A stretch of DNA of 53,096 bases from Anaerolineales bacterium UBA5195 (GTDB taxonomy: Bacteria; Chloroflexota; Anaerolineae; Anaerolineales; Villigracilaceae). Under the pieces are notes generated by a model, which worked only from the letters and a program-made list of their open reading frames with translations, was not told the origin of the DNA and did not search any database. The DNA lies in NCBI GenBank assembly GCA_002412925.1, contig DHVZ01000106.1, positions 1 to 53,096 of the forward strand, read 5' to 3'. A program made the translations under genes and the position numbers. Below are positions 33,273-40,740 of the stretch, piece after piece (the stretch's first letter is position 1; the number at the start of each line of letters is the position of its first letter).

Positions 33273-34010
33273 TCAATCATGCCCTTCTTCATGCTCCAGA
33301 ATCATGACCTTGTAGGCCTCGGCGTATTTCATTCCCTTTTCCTTGCCTTCTTCCTCAGCCCACTCGCAGATCATTTTCTCGGGGTCCCAATCCTTTAACT
33401 GGCTGGCATGCTTTTTCAGCGCCGCGATTTTGAGATCGATTGTGTCAGTAATCTCCACCCAGGTATCCGGTTTTTCGGGGCCGTGCAGGTACAAGCGTTT
33501 GACGTTATGCGGTTCGTAACCCTCGTCCAGTAAATCAACAAAGACCAGCCGCGACCCGGCGGAAGGGAAGACCGCATAGGTCGCCACCTGCGCCGCAGCG
33601 CGGTGGTCGGGATGGTTGATGTAGCCGTTGCCATAGAAAACGGCCTGCGGGTCACCGGTTACAACAGCTTCAGGTTTGTGCCTGCGGATCAGTTTGGTGA
33701 CTTCCTTGCGCAGGGCCACGGTCGGTTCGAGTTCGCCATCCGGGCAGCGCAGGTAAATCGTCTCTTTGATCCCCAGAATCTTGTTTGCGGCAGATTGTTC
33801 CCCCTCGCGGATTTTGGCGAGAATTGGTTTGTAGCCGGCCTCGTGCGCCGGGTCATTGGATCCGCCTTCGCCGCTGGTCAGGATGACCGAGATGACCTCG
33901 CATCCGGCCCTGGCCCATTTCGCCAGTGTCCCGGCGACGGTGAAATCCTGGTCATCCGGGTGGGCGTGGATGCTCATGGCGCGCCGGGGGGTGAATTCTG
34001 GTTCGCTCAT
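33273..34010 (-). CDS. PIG-L family deacetylase
   Basis: A 245-residue zinc-dependent N-deacetylase of the LmbE/PIG-L type (e.g. GlcNAc-inositol or bacillithiol precursors). The metal motif AHPDDQDFTVAGTLA is near 16, and the second metal His is in GYINHPDHRAAAQ near 145. ATG 34010 is preceded by AGGAGCG and replaces the longer open frame. A perfect 26-bp palindrome lies 60 bases upstream in the divergent spacer with the GGDEF gene. The substrate is not known. The neighbouring isomerase is not on the same transcript. Confidence 0.9.
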   Translation of the reverse strand: MSEPEFTPRRAMSIHAHPDDQDFTVAGTLAKWARAGCEVISVILTSGEGGSNDPAHEAGYKPILAKIREGEQSAANKILGIKETIYLRCPDGELEPTVALRKEVTKLIRRHKPEAVVTGDPQAVFYGNGYINHPDHRAAAQVATYAVFPSAGSRLVFVDLLDEGYEPHNVKRLYLHGPEKPDTWVEITDTIDLKIAALKKHASQLKDWDPEKMICEWAEEEGKEKGMKYAEAYKVMILEHEEGHD

Positions 34011-34070
34011 CTTCGCTCCTTGAATAAGACAGATTTTACCTGAAAGGCAGAGACCCGAAGCCGTGGAAAA

Positions 34071-34096
34071 TTGGCTATTTCCATGGAAATAGCCAA
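34071..34096. promoter_or_regulatory. Perfect 26-bp palindrome (possible operator)
   Basis: Each half reads TTGGCTATTTCCA inward, with no loop. It lies in the divergent spacer between the PIG-L gene and the GGDEF gene. Such symmetry fits a dimeric repressor site. The loopless form does not suit a terminator. Confidence 0.55.
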
Positions 34097-34178
34097 AGCG
34101 TCGAGAATGGCGCATAACCAAAGGCCAGCGTACTGTAACCGGTTCGGTATACGAAAAAGAGCTTGTAACGATAACGCT

Positions 34179-34207
34179 TTGATTTGCAGGTCGATTTTTG
34201 TTACACT
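34179..34207 (+). promoter_or_regulatory. Promoter of the GGDEF-hemerythrin gene
   Basis: TTGATT (34179-34184), 17 bases, TACACT (34202-34207), then CAGGA and ATG 34225. TGTAACGATAACG lies just upstream at 34154-34176. Confidence 0.5.
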
Positions 34208-34224
34208 GTTACCAGGAAAAACCA

Positions 34225-36375
34225 ATGATGAAGATGCCAACTCAAATCAATCGTGCCGTAGAGCGGATTCTGGAATTGGAGACTATTCTTGCGCACCCGG
34301 TCTCCCAACAGGAGCGGGTCGATGCTCTGCTCGAACTGGGCTGGGAATTGCGGATGAGTCAGCCGGGGCAGGCCAAAGCCTTGGGCCAGAAAGCGCATGA
34401 ACTTTCCCAGACCGGCGATTTTTCATCCAACCCTTACCACCGGGGGCTGGGGGGTAGTCTCGTTATCCAGGCTTTTGTCGAAACCTATGCCGGGGAATTG
34501 GGTGCGGCGGTAGTGAAATGCCTGCAAGCGCTGGACCTGTTCAAACAGGAACTGGAAATCCAGGCAATCAACGCCTGGTACACGCTGAGTTGGACGAACT
34601 TTTTCCTGGGTGATTACCCGTTGGCGATTGATCATGCGATCAAAGCCTTGAGGCTCTCACGCGAGACCGGGTCCAGGCTCGCTGAAGCCTGGGCGTTGGA
34701 TGCCATTGCCAGCATTCATGGCGCTTCCGGTAACTTTGTCCTTGCGCTCGAAGTCCATCGGGGAGCGGTGGAAGTTTTTGATAGTTTGAATGAAGTCCAG
34801 GGAAAAATCTGGGCGCTTAATAATCTGGCCCATACCCTGCATCTGATGAAACAAGATTCTACCGCGCTTGAGTATGCCCGGCAGGGTTTGGAGATTGCCC
34901 GCCAGTGGTCATTGATGAATGAGACCTTTACTCTTTGCACTACCCTGGCGCAGATTTTGATTGACACAGGCGAGTTGGAACAGGCTGAAGACTATTTACG
35001 AGAATCCCTATCAGCGTGGACTATCTTTGGCGATACCAACCTCTCGCAGGTTCATGTCATGTTGGAATGGGGACGTCTCTGCCTGCTCAAGAACGATGAC
35101 CAGACAGCCAGGGCTTACTTTCAGAAAGCGCTGGCGCAGGCCGAGACGATCGGCCAGCCAACTGAACAGGCGCTCTGCCATCAAAGATTGTCGGAACTCT
35201 ATGAGAAACAGGGACTCTTTGAAAAAGCGCTCACGGAATACAAAGCTTTTCATACGCTCTGGGAATTTGTGACCGGAGAGCGGACCAATCAACGCCTGGC
35301 CGCCTCCCAGGGTGCCTACCAGGCGGAATCAACCCGTTATGGAGAGGAGATTTATCGTTTACAAACTATTCAACTTCAGCGCGAAGTAGAAAACCAAAAA
35401 CGCATTCAGGATAATTTGGAACACCTGACCAGGATTGACGGCCTGACCGGGATTGCCAATCGCCGTTATTTTGACGAAAAATTGGCCCAAGAATACGCCC
35501 GGCTGGCACGCTCGGGCGCAGAACTGTCCCTGATTATGTTGGATGTGGATCATTTCAAGATTTTTAACGATACGTATGGGCACGTTGGCGGAGATGATTG
35601 CCTCAAGAAGATTGCCCAGGTGCTGAAGGGCGCAGCCGTTCGTCCCGCAGACCTGGCAGCCCGTTATGGTGGCGAAGAATTTGCGTTCATCCTTCCGGAC
35701 ACAAGCTCGCTGGGCGCCCGGAAAGTTGCCGAGAAAATCCAAGAAGGTGTTCGAACGCTGGCAATTCCCCATCGGCGCTCAAGCACGGCCAGTCATGTTA
35801 CGGTGAGCATGGGGGTGGTGACAACACGGTGCGTTCCCGGTGGTACGGCCTCCGAGGTCATCGTCCATGCAGACCAGCAACTTTACGGAGCCAAAGCTGG
35901 CGGGCGTAACCGAATCCAGGCCGTTGTCTTATCCGCTTCTGGGCTGTTGGTGGAACAGGAGGAAGGAAACCTGGTCAGATTGATCTGGAACAACAGTTTT
36001 TGTTCCGGGCATCCCTTGATTGATGCACAGCATCAGGAATTGTTCACGCTCACCAACGAATTGTTCGACATCATTCTCTCAACGAACCTGCCCGATGAGG
36101 TTTTTCCGGTCATCTCCCGTTTGTTTGAATATCTGAAAGAGCATTTTCAAGCTGAGGAAAAGATCCTGGAAGAGGTTGGATACCAGGCGGTCCAAAAACA
36201 CGCCTCAGAACATGCCTTGCTGATCAACAAGGGGAATGAGATCATTGCTGAGTTTAAAACAGGGAACCTCCCGGTTGGAAAAGTTTTTCACTACCTGACT
36301 TATGAAGTCACGGCGCGGCACATCCTGACTTCAGACAGGAAATTTTTCCCACTTTTTGGCGTTTCCACGATCTGA
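34225..36375 (+). CDS. TPR-GGDEF-hemerythrin protein (diguanylate cyclase)
   Basis: 716 residues, cytoplasmic. TPR repeats fill about 1-360 (e.g. FEKALTEYKAFHTLWEFV) and are followed by a short coiled coil (QLQREVENQKRIQDNLEHL). The GGDEF domain starts at LTRIDGLTGIANRRYFDEKL, with the active GGEEF near 482-486 and the inhibitory RxxD site (RPAD) five residues ahead, so it should make c-di-GMP under feedback control. A hemerythrin domain from about 587 has the di-iron His pattern (GHPLIDAQHQELF, HFQAEEKILEEV, HASEH, TARHILTSD). This suggests O2 or redox sensing coupled to c-di-GMP. ATG 34225 follows CAGGA. Confidence 0.9.
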   Translation: MMKMPTQINRAVERILELETILAHPVSQQERVDALLELGWELRMSQPGQAKALGQKAHELSQTGDFSSNPYHRGLGGSLVIQAFVETYAGELGAAVVKCLQALDLFKQELEIQAINAWYTLSWTNFFLGDYPLAIDHAIKALRLSRETGSRLAEAWALDAIASIHGASGNFVLALEVHRGAVEVFDSLNEVQGKIWALNNLAHTLHLMKQDSTALEYARQGLEIARQWSLMNETFTLCTTLAQILIDTGELEQAEDYLRESLSAWTIFGDTNLSQVHVMLEWGRLCLLKNDDQTARAYFQKALAQAETIGQPTEQALCHQRLSELYEKQGLFEKALTEYKAFHTLWEFVTGERTNQRLAASQGAYQAESTRYGEEIYRLQTIQLQREVENQKRIQDNLEHLTRIDGLTGIANRRYFDEKLAQEYARLARSGAELSLIMLDVDHFKIFNDTYGHVGGDDCLKKIAQVLKGAAVRPADLAARYGGEEFAFILPDTSSLGARKVAEKIQEGVRTLAIPHRRSSTASHVTVSMGVVTTRCVPGGTASEVIVHADQQLYGAKAGGRNRIQAVVLSASGLLVEQEEGNLVRLIWNNSFCSGHPLIDAQHQELFTLTNELFDIILSTNLPDEVFPVISRLFEYLKEHFQAEEKILEEVGYQAVQKHASEHALLINKGNEIIAEFKTGNLPVGKVFHYLTYEVTARHILTSDRKFFPLFGVSTI

Positions 36376-36438
36376 CCAACTCGTCAGCTTTGCGTGCAGC
36401 GCGCCAGCGGGGAAGAATCCAATCTTTCCAAAACGTTT

Positions 36439-37254
36439 CTATCTTTTATAGTTTGCCACCATCCCGGCCAATTTTTCTCCGGCGGCATGCGCCTGGCGCA
36501 GGAATTCGGCCGGGTCTTGAATCCCAGAGTTTTGAATCACCACCTCAAGATTGAGACATTTCTCGTAGGGCGATTCCGCGATGAGTTGCGCCAGCCGCAG
36601 CCAATCAATCGTGCCAGTGAAGGGGTTCTTGTGCTGATCAGAAAGGCCATCATTATCGTGCAAGTGCACGGCGATCAGGCGTCCTTTGACCTTTTGCAGG
36701 TTGTCCAGCCCGCGCCCGTCAATATTGCCGTGACCCGAGTCGTAGCACAGGCCAAGCACGCTTTCATCATATTCATCGAGCAGCGTGGTTAACATGCCGA
36801 AGTCATCCGTTTCCATGTTTTCGATGGCGATGCGGACGCCCTGGTTTTGCGCAAACGGGGCGAGTTCATCCAACGAGCGGCGCACCGACTCCAGCAGTTG
36901 CTTTTGGATTTCCGCTGCGGCGTCGGAGGGCACATGGATGATGACCACGTCCGCCCCAAGCCGGGCGGTCATTTTGAGACGATTTTTGACCAACTCGACC
37001 CCGGCCTGACGCTGGTACTCCACCGTTGAGCACCAGTATTTTTCCTTGCCCTGGCTGGCGTGCAGGTTGAGCAGGCGCAGGTTGTAGTCCGCGAACCAGC
37101 GTTCGATTTGGTCGATCTCAGGCCGGGTATAGATAAAATCCGTGTTCCAGTGGTGACACCAGTGGATGTGGGTAAACCCGGCGGCGGCGATTCGTTCGAG
37201 ATAGGGCTGCGGATCGCCGGTGCTTTGGGCGTAGTCGGAAGTGATCGAGAGCAT
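36439..37254 (-). CDS. Sugar phosphate isomerase/epimerase (AP2Ec TIM barrel)
   Basis: A 271-residue protein of the xylose-isomerase-like TIM-barrel family. Metal-site residues are seen in RIAIENMETDDFG (Glu), CYDSGHGNI (Asp/His), AVHLHDNDG (His/Asp), and a late Glu in CLNLEVVIQNSG. This fits a divalent-metal sugar isomerase or epimerase such as the IolE/IolI or tagatose-3-epimerase types. AAAGGA lies six to seven bases before the ATG. No sugar operon is adjacent, so the substrate is open. Confidence 0.85.
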   Translation of the reverse strand: MLSITSDYAQSTGDPQPYLERIAAAGFTHIHWCHHWNTDFIYTRPEIDQIERWFADYNLRLLNLHASQGKEKYWCSTVEYQRQAGVELVKNRLKMTARLGADVVIIHVPSDAAAEIQKQLLESVRRSLDELAPFAQNQGVRIAIENMETDDFGMLTTLLDEYDESVLGLCYDSGHGNIDGRGLDNLQKVKGRLIAVHLHDNDGLSDQHKNPFTGTIDWLRLAQLIAESPYEKCLNLEVVIQNSGIQDPAEFLRQAHAAGEKLAGMVANYKR

Positions 37255-37358
37255 GTTTTTTCCTTTTCATTAAGGGTTGAGGGTGCCTCACACCAGGTTT
37301 ACCGGGCCTCGCTCAAGCTGGAAAAGGCTCCGCTAAATGGACAAATGCCACCCGTCTG

Positions 37359-37369
37359 GTGCGACGCAC
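37359..37369. repeat. REP palindrome, left of the RAYT gene
   Basis: GTGCGACGCAC, a perfect palindrome around one base, followed by TC, 12 bases outside the transposase stop. A diverged inverted partner (GAGGGTGCCTCACACCAG) lies further out at about 37278-37300. Confidence 0.6.
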
Positions 37370-37380
37370 TCTTCACTTTG

Positions 37381-37959
37381 TCAGTCAAAGAGATAATGCC
37401 GTAATTCCTGCTGGTTTTTTTCGGGCGGGACGGATTCCATCACAAAAGTCTGGTACTCAGCCGTTGTGCCAAAGTTCTCTGCCACGAATTCATGATCCGC
37501 CAGCGTGCCATTGCGAATTCCAATGAGCTCGGGATAGTTCGAGTAAGGCCATTGCTCTGGTCGCACGACCATCCCGGCTTCGAGCGGGTTGCGGTGAATG
37601 TAGCGGCAAAGCTGAAGCAGGTAAGGGGTCGATTCCACGGTAACAGCCTTGTATGGGCCTTCAAAAATTGTCCCCGTGTGGTTGTACTTGGTGTTGAAAG
37701 CCTTGGTAGAGACGTTGAAAAGCGCCTGCATCAACTGGCTGATGGCGATCTCCCCGTTCTGGCGCAGGAGCAAGTGGTAATGATTGCTCATCAGGCAGTA
37801 AGCGATCACCGTGATGTCGTAAGACTCGACAAATTTGCGCAGGTACTTCAGCAGGAAGACATAATCCGCATCATTCCGGAACAGGTCCAACCGGTGAGCG
37901 CCGCGATTAGAGAGGTGGTAGTAGCCGTTTGGGTGGAAATTGACATTTCGGCGGGCCAT
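37381..37959 (-). CDS. REP-associated tyrosine transposase (RAYT, Y1 family)
   Basis: A 192-residue HUH nuclease related to IS200/IS605 TnpA. The metal-binding HUH motif is in CLMSNHYHLLLR near 55-66. The likely catalytic Tyr lies about 30 residues later in NTKYNHTGTIFEGPYKAV. IHRNPLEAGMVVRPEQWPYSNY is typical of RAYTs. The protein is full length and uninterrupted. Palindromes of the form GTGCGWCGCAC lie just outside both ends, as expected for a RAYT with its REP sequences. RAYTs are domesticated and help REP elements to spread, so this gene could be linked to the repeats in this window. Confidence 0.9.
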   Translation of the reverse strand: MARRNVNFHPNGYYHLSNRGAHRLDLFRNDADYVFLLKYLRKFVESYDITVIAYCLMSNHYHLLLRQNGEIAISQLMQALFNVSTKAFNTKYNHTGTIFEGPYKAVTVESTPYLLQLCRYIHRNPLEAGMVVRPEQWPYSNYPELIGIRNGTLADHEFVAENFGTTAEYQTFVMESVPPEKNQQELRHYLFD

Positions 37960-37987
37960 GGGATGATTCTACCGTTAAATGGTGAGG

Positions 37988-37998
37988 GTGCGTCGCAC
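37988..37998. repeat. REP palindrome, right of the RAYT gene
   Basis: GTGCGTCGCAC in the context GAGGGTGCGTCGCACTC, 29 bases outside the transposase start. It matches the left palindrome. Confidence 0.6.
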
Positions 37999-38035
37999 TC
38001 TTCCCCACCCAGGAATCTGACTTTCAGCATCCCAT

Positions 38036-38049
38036 GACATGCCTGTCAG
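38036..38049. repeat. Word shared with the 48640-48676 palindrome
   Basis: GACATGCCTGTCAG differs by one base from GACATACCTGTCAG at 48661-48674. Here it is a single arm beside another short stem (GCCTGTCAGCACTGCCAGGC). Confidence 0.4.
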
Positions 38050-38091
38050 CACTGCCAGGCGGGCGGGCTGGGGGAGTACAATGTTATTACC

Positions 38092-38152
38092 AGACCGTAG
38101 ACCATCGACGATAGACGGTCAAACCTGCTGCGGTCCATGGTCTATCGTCCAT
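38092..38152. repeat. Inverted heptamer array before the ammonia-lyase gene
   Basis: Units AGACCGT, AGACCAT, CGACGAT, AGACGGT, a 12-base loop, then inverted units GGTCCAT, GGTCTAT, CGTCCAT. A 10-bp perfect stem (GACGATAGAC with GTCTATCGTC) forms. It ends 26 bases before ATG 38179. Confidence 0.8.
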
Positions 38153-38178
38153 CACCCAATTTCCCCTAGGAGAGATAC

Positions 38179-39702
38179 ATGACCATTGTTCTCGACGGCT
38201 CATCCCTGACCATCGAAAAACTTGTTGCCATCGCCCGCTACGGCGAAAAAGTGGAACTCGCTCCCGCCGCCCTGGAGCGGATCAAAGTTTGCCGCGCCAT
38301 GCTCGAAGAAAAACTCGCCAACCATGAGATTATGTATGGCACCAATACCGGCATCGGCGAATTTTCAGAGACCCTCCTCTCTGATGACCAGGTCAAAGAA
38401 TTCCAAAAATACCTGGTCTACAACCACGCCGCGGGAATCGGCGACCCGGCGCCCATCGAACACGTCCGCGCGGCGTTGGCCGGGCGGATCAACGTTCATG
38501 CGCACGGCAACTCCGGCTGCCGCCCCGAGATCACGCTGACCTTTGTCGAAATGCTGAATAAAGGCGTCACGCCAGTCGTCTGCCAGAAAGGCTCGGTCGG
38601 CGCAAGCGGTGACCTGGCCCCAATGGCCCAGGCCGCGCTGCTCTTGATGGGCGAGGGCGAAGCCTTCTACGAGGGCGAGCGCCTGCCCGGTAAGGTGGCG
38701 ATGGAAAAGGCGGGCGTCCCGATCCCCGGCCTGATGGCCCGCGACGGCCTGGCCGCGATCAACGGCTCGAACCTGCTGACCGCGATCAGCGGCCTGCAGA
38801 TCCACGATATGGAATGCTTCCTGAAGCAGGCCGAGATTTGCGCGGCCATGTCAATCGAGGCCCTGCTGGGCAACTTGAAACCCTACAATCCCAAGCTGCA
38901 CGAACTGCGCGGCTTCAAAGGCTCGATCACCAGCGCCAGCAACATCCTGAAATGTCTCGAAGGTTCCGACCTGGCGACCGGCAGGATGAAAACCAAGGTT
39001 CAGGATGCCTATTCGATGCGTTCCACCCCGCAGGTGATCGGCGCGGCGCGCGATGCAATTGCCTATGCGCGTTCCCAGGTCGAGATCGAACTGAACGGCG
39101 TGGGCGACAACCCGATTTTCGTCCCCGAACTCAAGCTGACCCTGACCGGCGCGAACTTTCAGGGCAGCCCGGTGGCCTTGCCGATGGACATGGCCGGTGC
39201 AGCCATCACGATGGTCTGCGTGCTCTCCGAGCGCCGCCTGAACCGCCTGACCAACCCGGCCCTGAGCGCGGGCCTGCCCGACTTCCTGGCGCACAGCCCC
39301 GGCTTTTACTCCGGCCTGATGCTCAGCCAGTACACTGCCGACCATCTGATCGTTGAACAGCGCATCCTCTCTGCCCCGGCTTCGATCCAATCGATCCCCG
39401 CCGCCGCCGACCAGGAAGACTTCGTCTCGATGGGTATGAATACGGCCCTGAAGAATGACCAGATCCTGAAGAATGCCTGGGGCATTCTCGGCATCGAGTT
39501 TATGGCCGCCGCCCAGGCGCTCGATTTCCGCGAGTTCATGCCCGGCAAGGGCACCCAGAAAGCCCGCGAGGTCATCCGCAAATACGTCGCCCACCTCGAA
39601 ATCGACCGTCCACTCTACCCGGACCACAACGCCATGGCGGCGCTGGTCAAGAGCGGCGAGATTTTGGAAGAGGTCGAGAAGGTTGTGGGCGGCCTAAACT
39701 AA
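38179..39702 (+). CDS. Histidine/aromatic amino acid ammonia-lyase (MIO enzyme)
   Basis: 507 residues of the HAL/PAL/TAL family, which eliminates ammonia from L-His, Phe or Tyr through the MIO cofactor formed from Ala-Ser-Gly (GSVGASGDLAPMAQAAL, ASG near 142-144). The catalytic Tyr loop is MYGTNTGIGEF near 54-64. At the selectivity site the protein has Asn82-His83 in LVYNHAAG, where histidine ammonia-lyases usually have Ser-His. His83 favours histidine-type or tyrosine-type lyases over PAL, but Asn82 is atypical. No urocanase or other hut gene is near. AGGAGA precedes the ATG. The gene is framed on both sides by inverted heptamer arrays. Confidence 0.9.
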   Translation: MTIVLDGSSLTIEKLVAIARYGEKVELAPAALERIKVCRAMLEEKLANHEIMYGTNTGIGEFSETLLSDDQVKEFQKYLVYNHAAGIGDPAPIEHVRAALAGRINVHAHGNSGCRPEITLTFVEMLNKGVTPVVCQKGSVGASGDLAPMAQAALLLMGEGEAFYEGERLPGKVAMEKAGVPIPGLMARDGLAAINGSNLLTAISGLQIHDMECFLKQAEICAAMSIEALLGNLKPYNPKLHELRGFKGSITSASNILKCLEGSDLATGRMKTKVQDAYSMRSTPQVIGAARDAIAYARSQVEIELNGVGDNPIFVPELKLTLTGANFQGSPVALPMDMAGAAITMVCVLSERRLNRLTNPALSAGLPDFLAHSPGFYSGLMLSQYTADHLIVEQRILSAPASIQSIPAAADQEDFVSMGMNTALKNDQILKNAWGILGIEFMAAAQALDFREFMPGKGTQKAREVIRKYVAHLEIDRPLYPDHNAMAALVKSGEILEEVEKVVGGLN

Positions 39703-39758
39703 CGACGAACAATAAACCACAGACCACGTTATTGTCCGTCGTTCGTGGTCTGTGGTCG
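39703..39758. repeat. Inverted heptamer array after the ammonia-lyase gene
   Basis: Eight 7-base units starting at the base after the stop codon: CGACGAA, CAATAAA, CCACAGA, CCACGTT, ATTGTCC, GTCGTTC, GTGGTCT, GTGGTCG. A 12-bp stem forms (ACCACAGACCAC with GTGGTCTGTGGT). It may also act as terminator or as leader of the esterase gene. Confidence 0.8.
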
Positions 39759-39768
39759 AGGAAAAAAC

Positions 39769-40548
39769 ATGATTCTTACCGACCTCAACTTTTTCTCTGA
39801 AACCCTGGGGATGCGCTGCACTTTAGGCGTGATCCTGCCACAACGGACGCTGGCCGAAGCGCAGGGCAAAAGCAAACCTCAATACCGGACCTTGTTCCTG
39901 TTCCATGGCCATTCCGACGACCAGACTGCCTGGCAGCGCTGGACTTCGATCGAGCGCTACGTTGAAGGGCTGAACCTGGCGGTGGTCATGCCCTCCGTTC
40001 ATCTCAGTTTCTACACGGATATGGTGCACGGCGGCAAATACTGGCAGTTCATCAGCGAGGAAGTCCCGGCCATTGCCCGCGACGTATACCCGCTTTCCCC
40101 CGCTCGGGCTGATAACTTTGTCGCCGGTCTCTCGATGGGCGGGTATGGGGCCTTCAAGCTGGCGCTGACGCACCCGGAGCGTTTCGCCGCGGCGGCCAGT
40201 CTTTCTGGCGCGGTCGACATCCGCGAGGTGGTCACCGCTCACCCCGAAGACCCGCTGAATGCCTCCTGGCTGGATGGGATGTGTAACATCTTCGGTGATC
40301 TGTCCAAAGTCCCTGGCAGCCAGCATGACCTGTTCACGCTGGCCGAAAAGGTCGCCAAAGGCAAAGTGCAGCCAAAACTCTACCAGTGCTGCGGCACCGA
40401 AGATTTTCTATATGCCGACAACCTGCGTTTCCGCGATTTTGTCCAAAAGTTGCCGCTCGACCTGACCTACGAGGAAGGCCCTGGCGAACATGAATGGGGC
40501 TTCTGGGATAGGATGATCCAGAAAGTGCTGGCCTGGCTGCCAAAGTAG
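39769..40548 (+). CDS. Esterase D-like alpha/beta hydrolase
   Basis: A 259-residue serine esterase of the EstA/FrmB (esterase D, antigen 85-like) group. FLFHGHSDDQTAWQRWTSIERYVE gives the oxyanion part. The nucleophile is in NFVAGLSMGGYGAFKLAL near 120-137. The acid Asp is in CGTEDFLYADN, and the His is in GPGEHEWGFWDRMI near the C terminus. No signal peptide is present. ATG 39769 lies 10 bases after the heptamer array, and GAGGA acts as ribosome-binding site. It could release formate or other short acyl groups; the true substrate is unknown. Confidence 0.9.
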   Translation: MILTDLNFFSETLGMRCTLGVILPQRTLAEAQGKSKPQYRTLFLFHGHSDDQTAWQRWTSIERYVEGLNLAVVMPSVHLSFYTDMVHGGKYWQFISEEVPAIARDVYPLSPARADNFVAGLSMGGYGAFKLALTHPERFAAAASLSGAVDIREVVTAHPEDPLNASWLDGMCNIFGDLSKVPGSQHDLFTLAEKVAKGKVQPKLYQCCGTEDFLYADNLRFRDFVQKLPLDLTYEEGPGEHEWGFWDRMIQKVLAWLPK

Positions 40549-40583
40549 GAAAAAGGTGCAAAAGTGTGTCATCGTGAGTGAAC

Positions 40584-40628
40584 CGTTGGCCGAGTAGGCG
40601 GCGCATTTCCCGCCGTATCGAGACTAAG
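40584..40628. repeat. Dispersed palindromic repeat, copy 2
   Basis: Arms CGTTGGCCGAGTAGGCGG and CCGCCGTATCGAGAC match the copy at 5309-5351. It is followed by a further repeat-like stretch (about 40660-40700, GGAGACTGCTTTGTCGGGC) before the terminator. Confidence 0.75.
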
Positions 40629-40701
40629 GCGAGTGAATTAATCTCCTGGTAGCAATGCAGGAGACTGCTTTGTCGGGCTATCGCCCTCCTCGCAGCGACA
40701 T

Positions 40702-40740
40702 GAAACAGTAGGGGCGACCCAATCGGTCGCCCCTACTGTT
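40702..40740. terminator. Terminator between esterase and kinase genes
   Basis: 17-bp perfect stem (AAACAGTAGGGGCGACC and complement) with a 5-base loop. T-rich sequence follows on the plus strand. The stop codon of the kinase gene lies within it. Confidence 0.85.
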
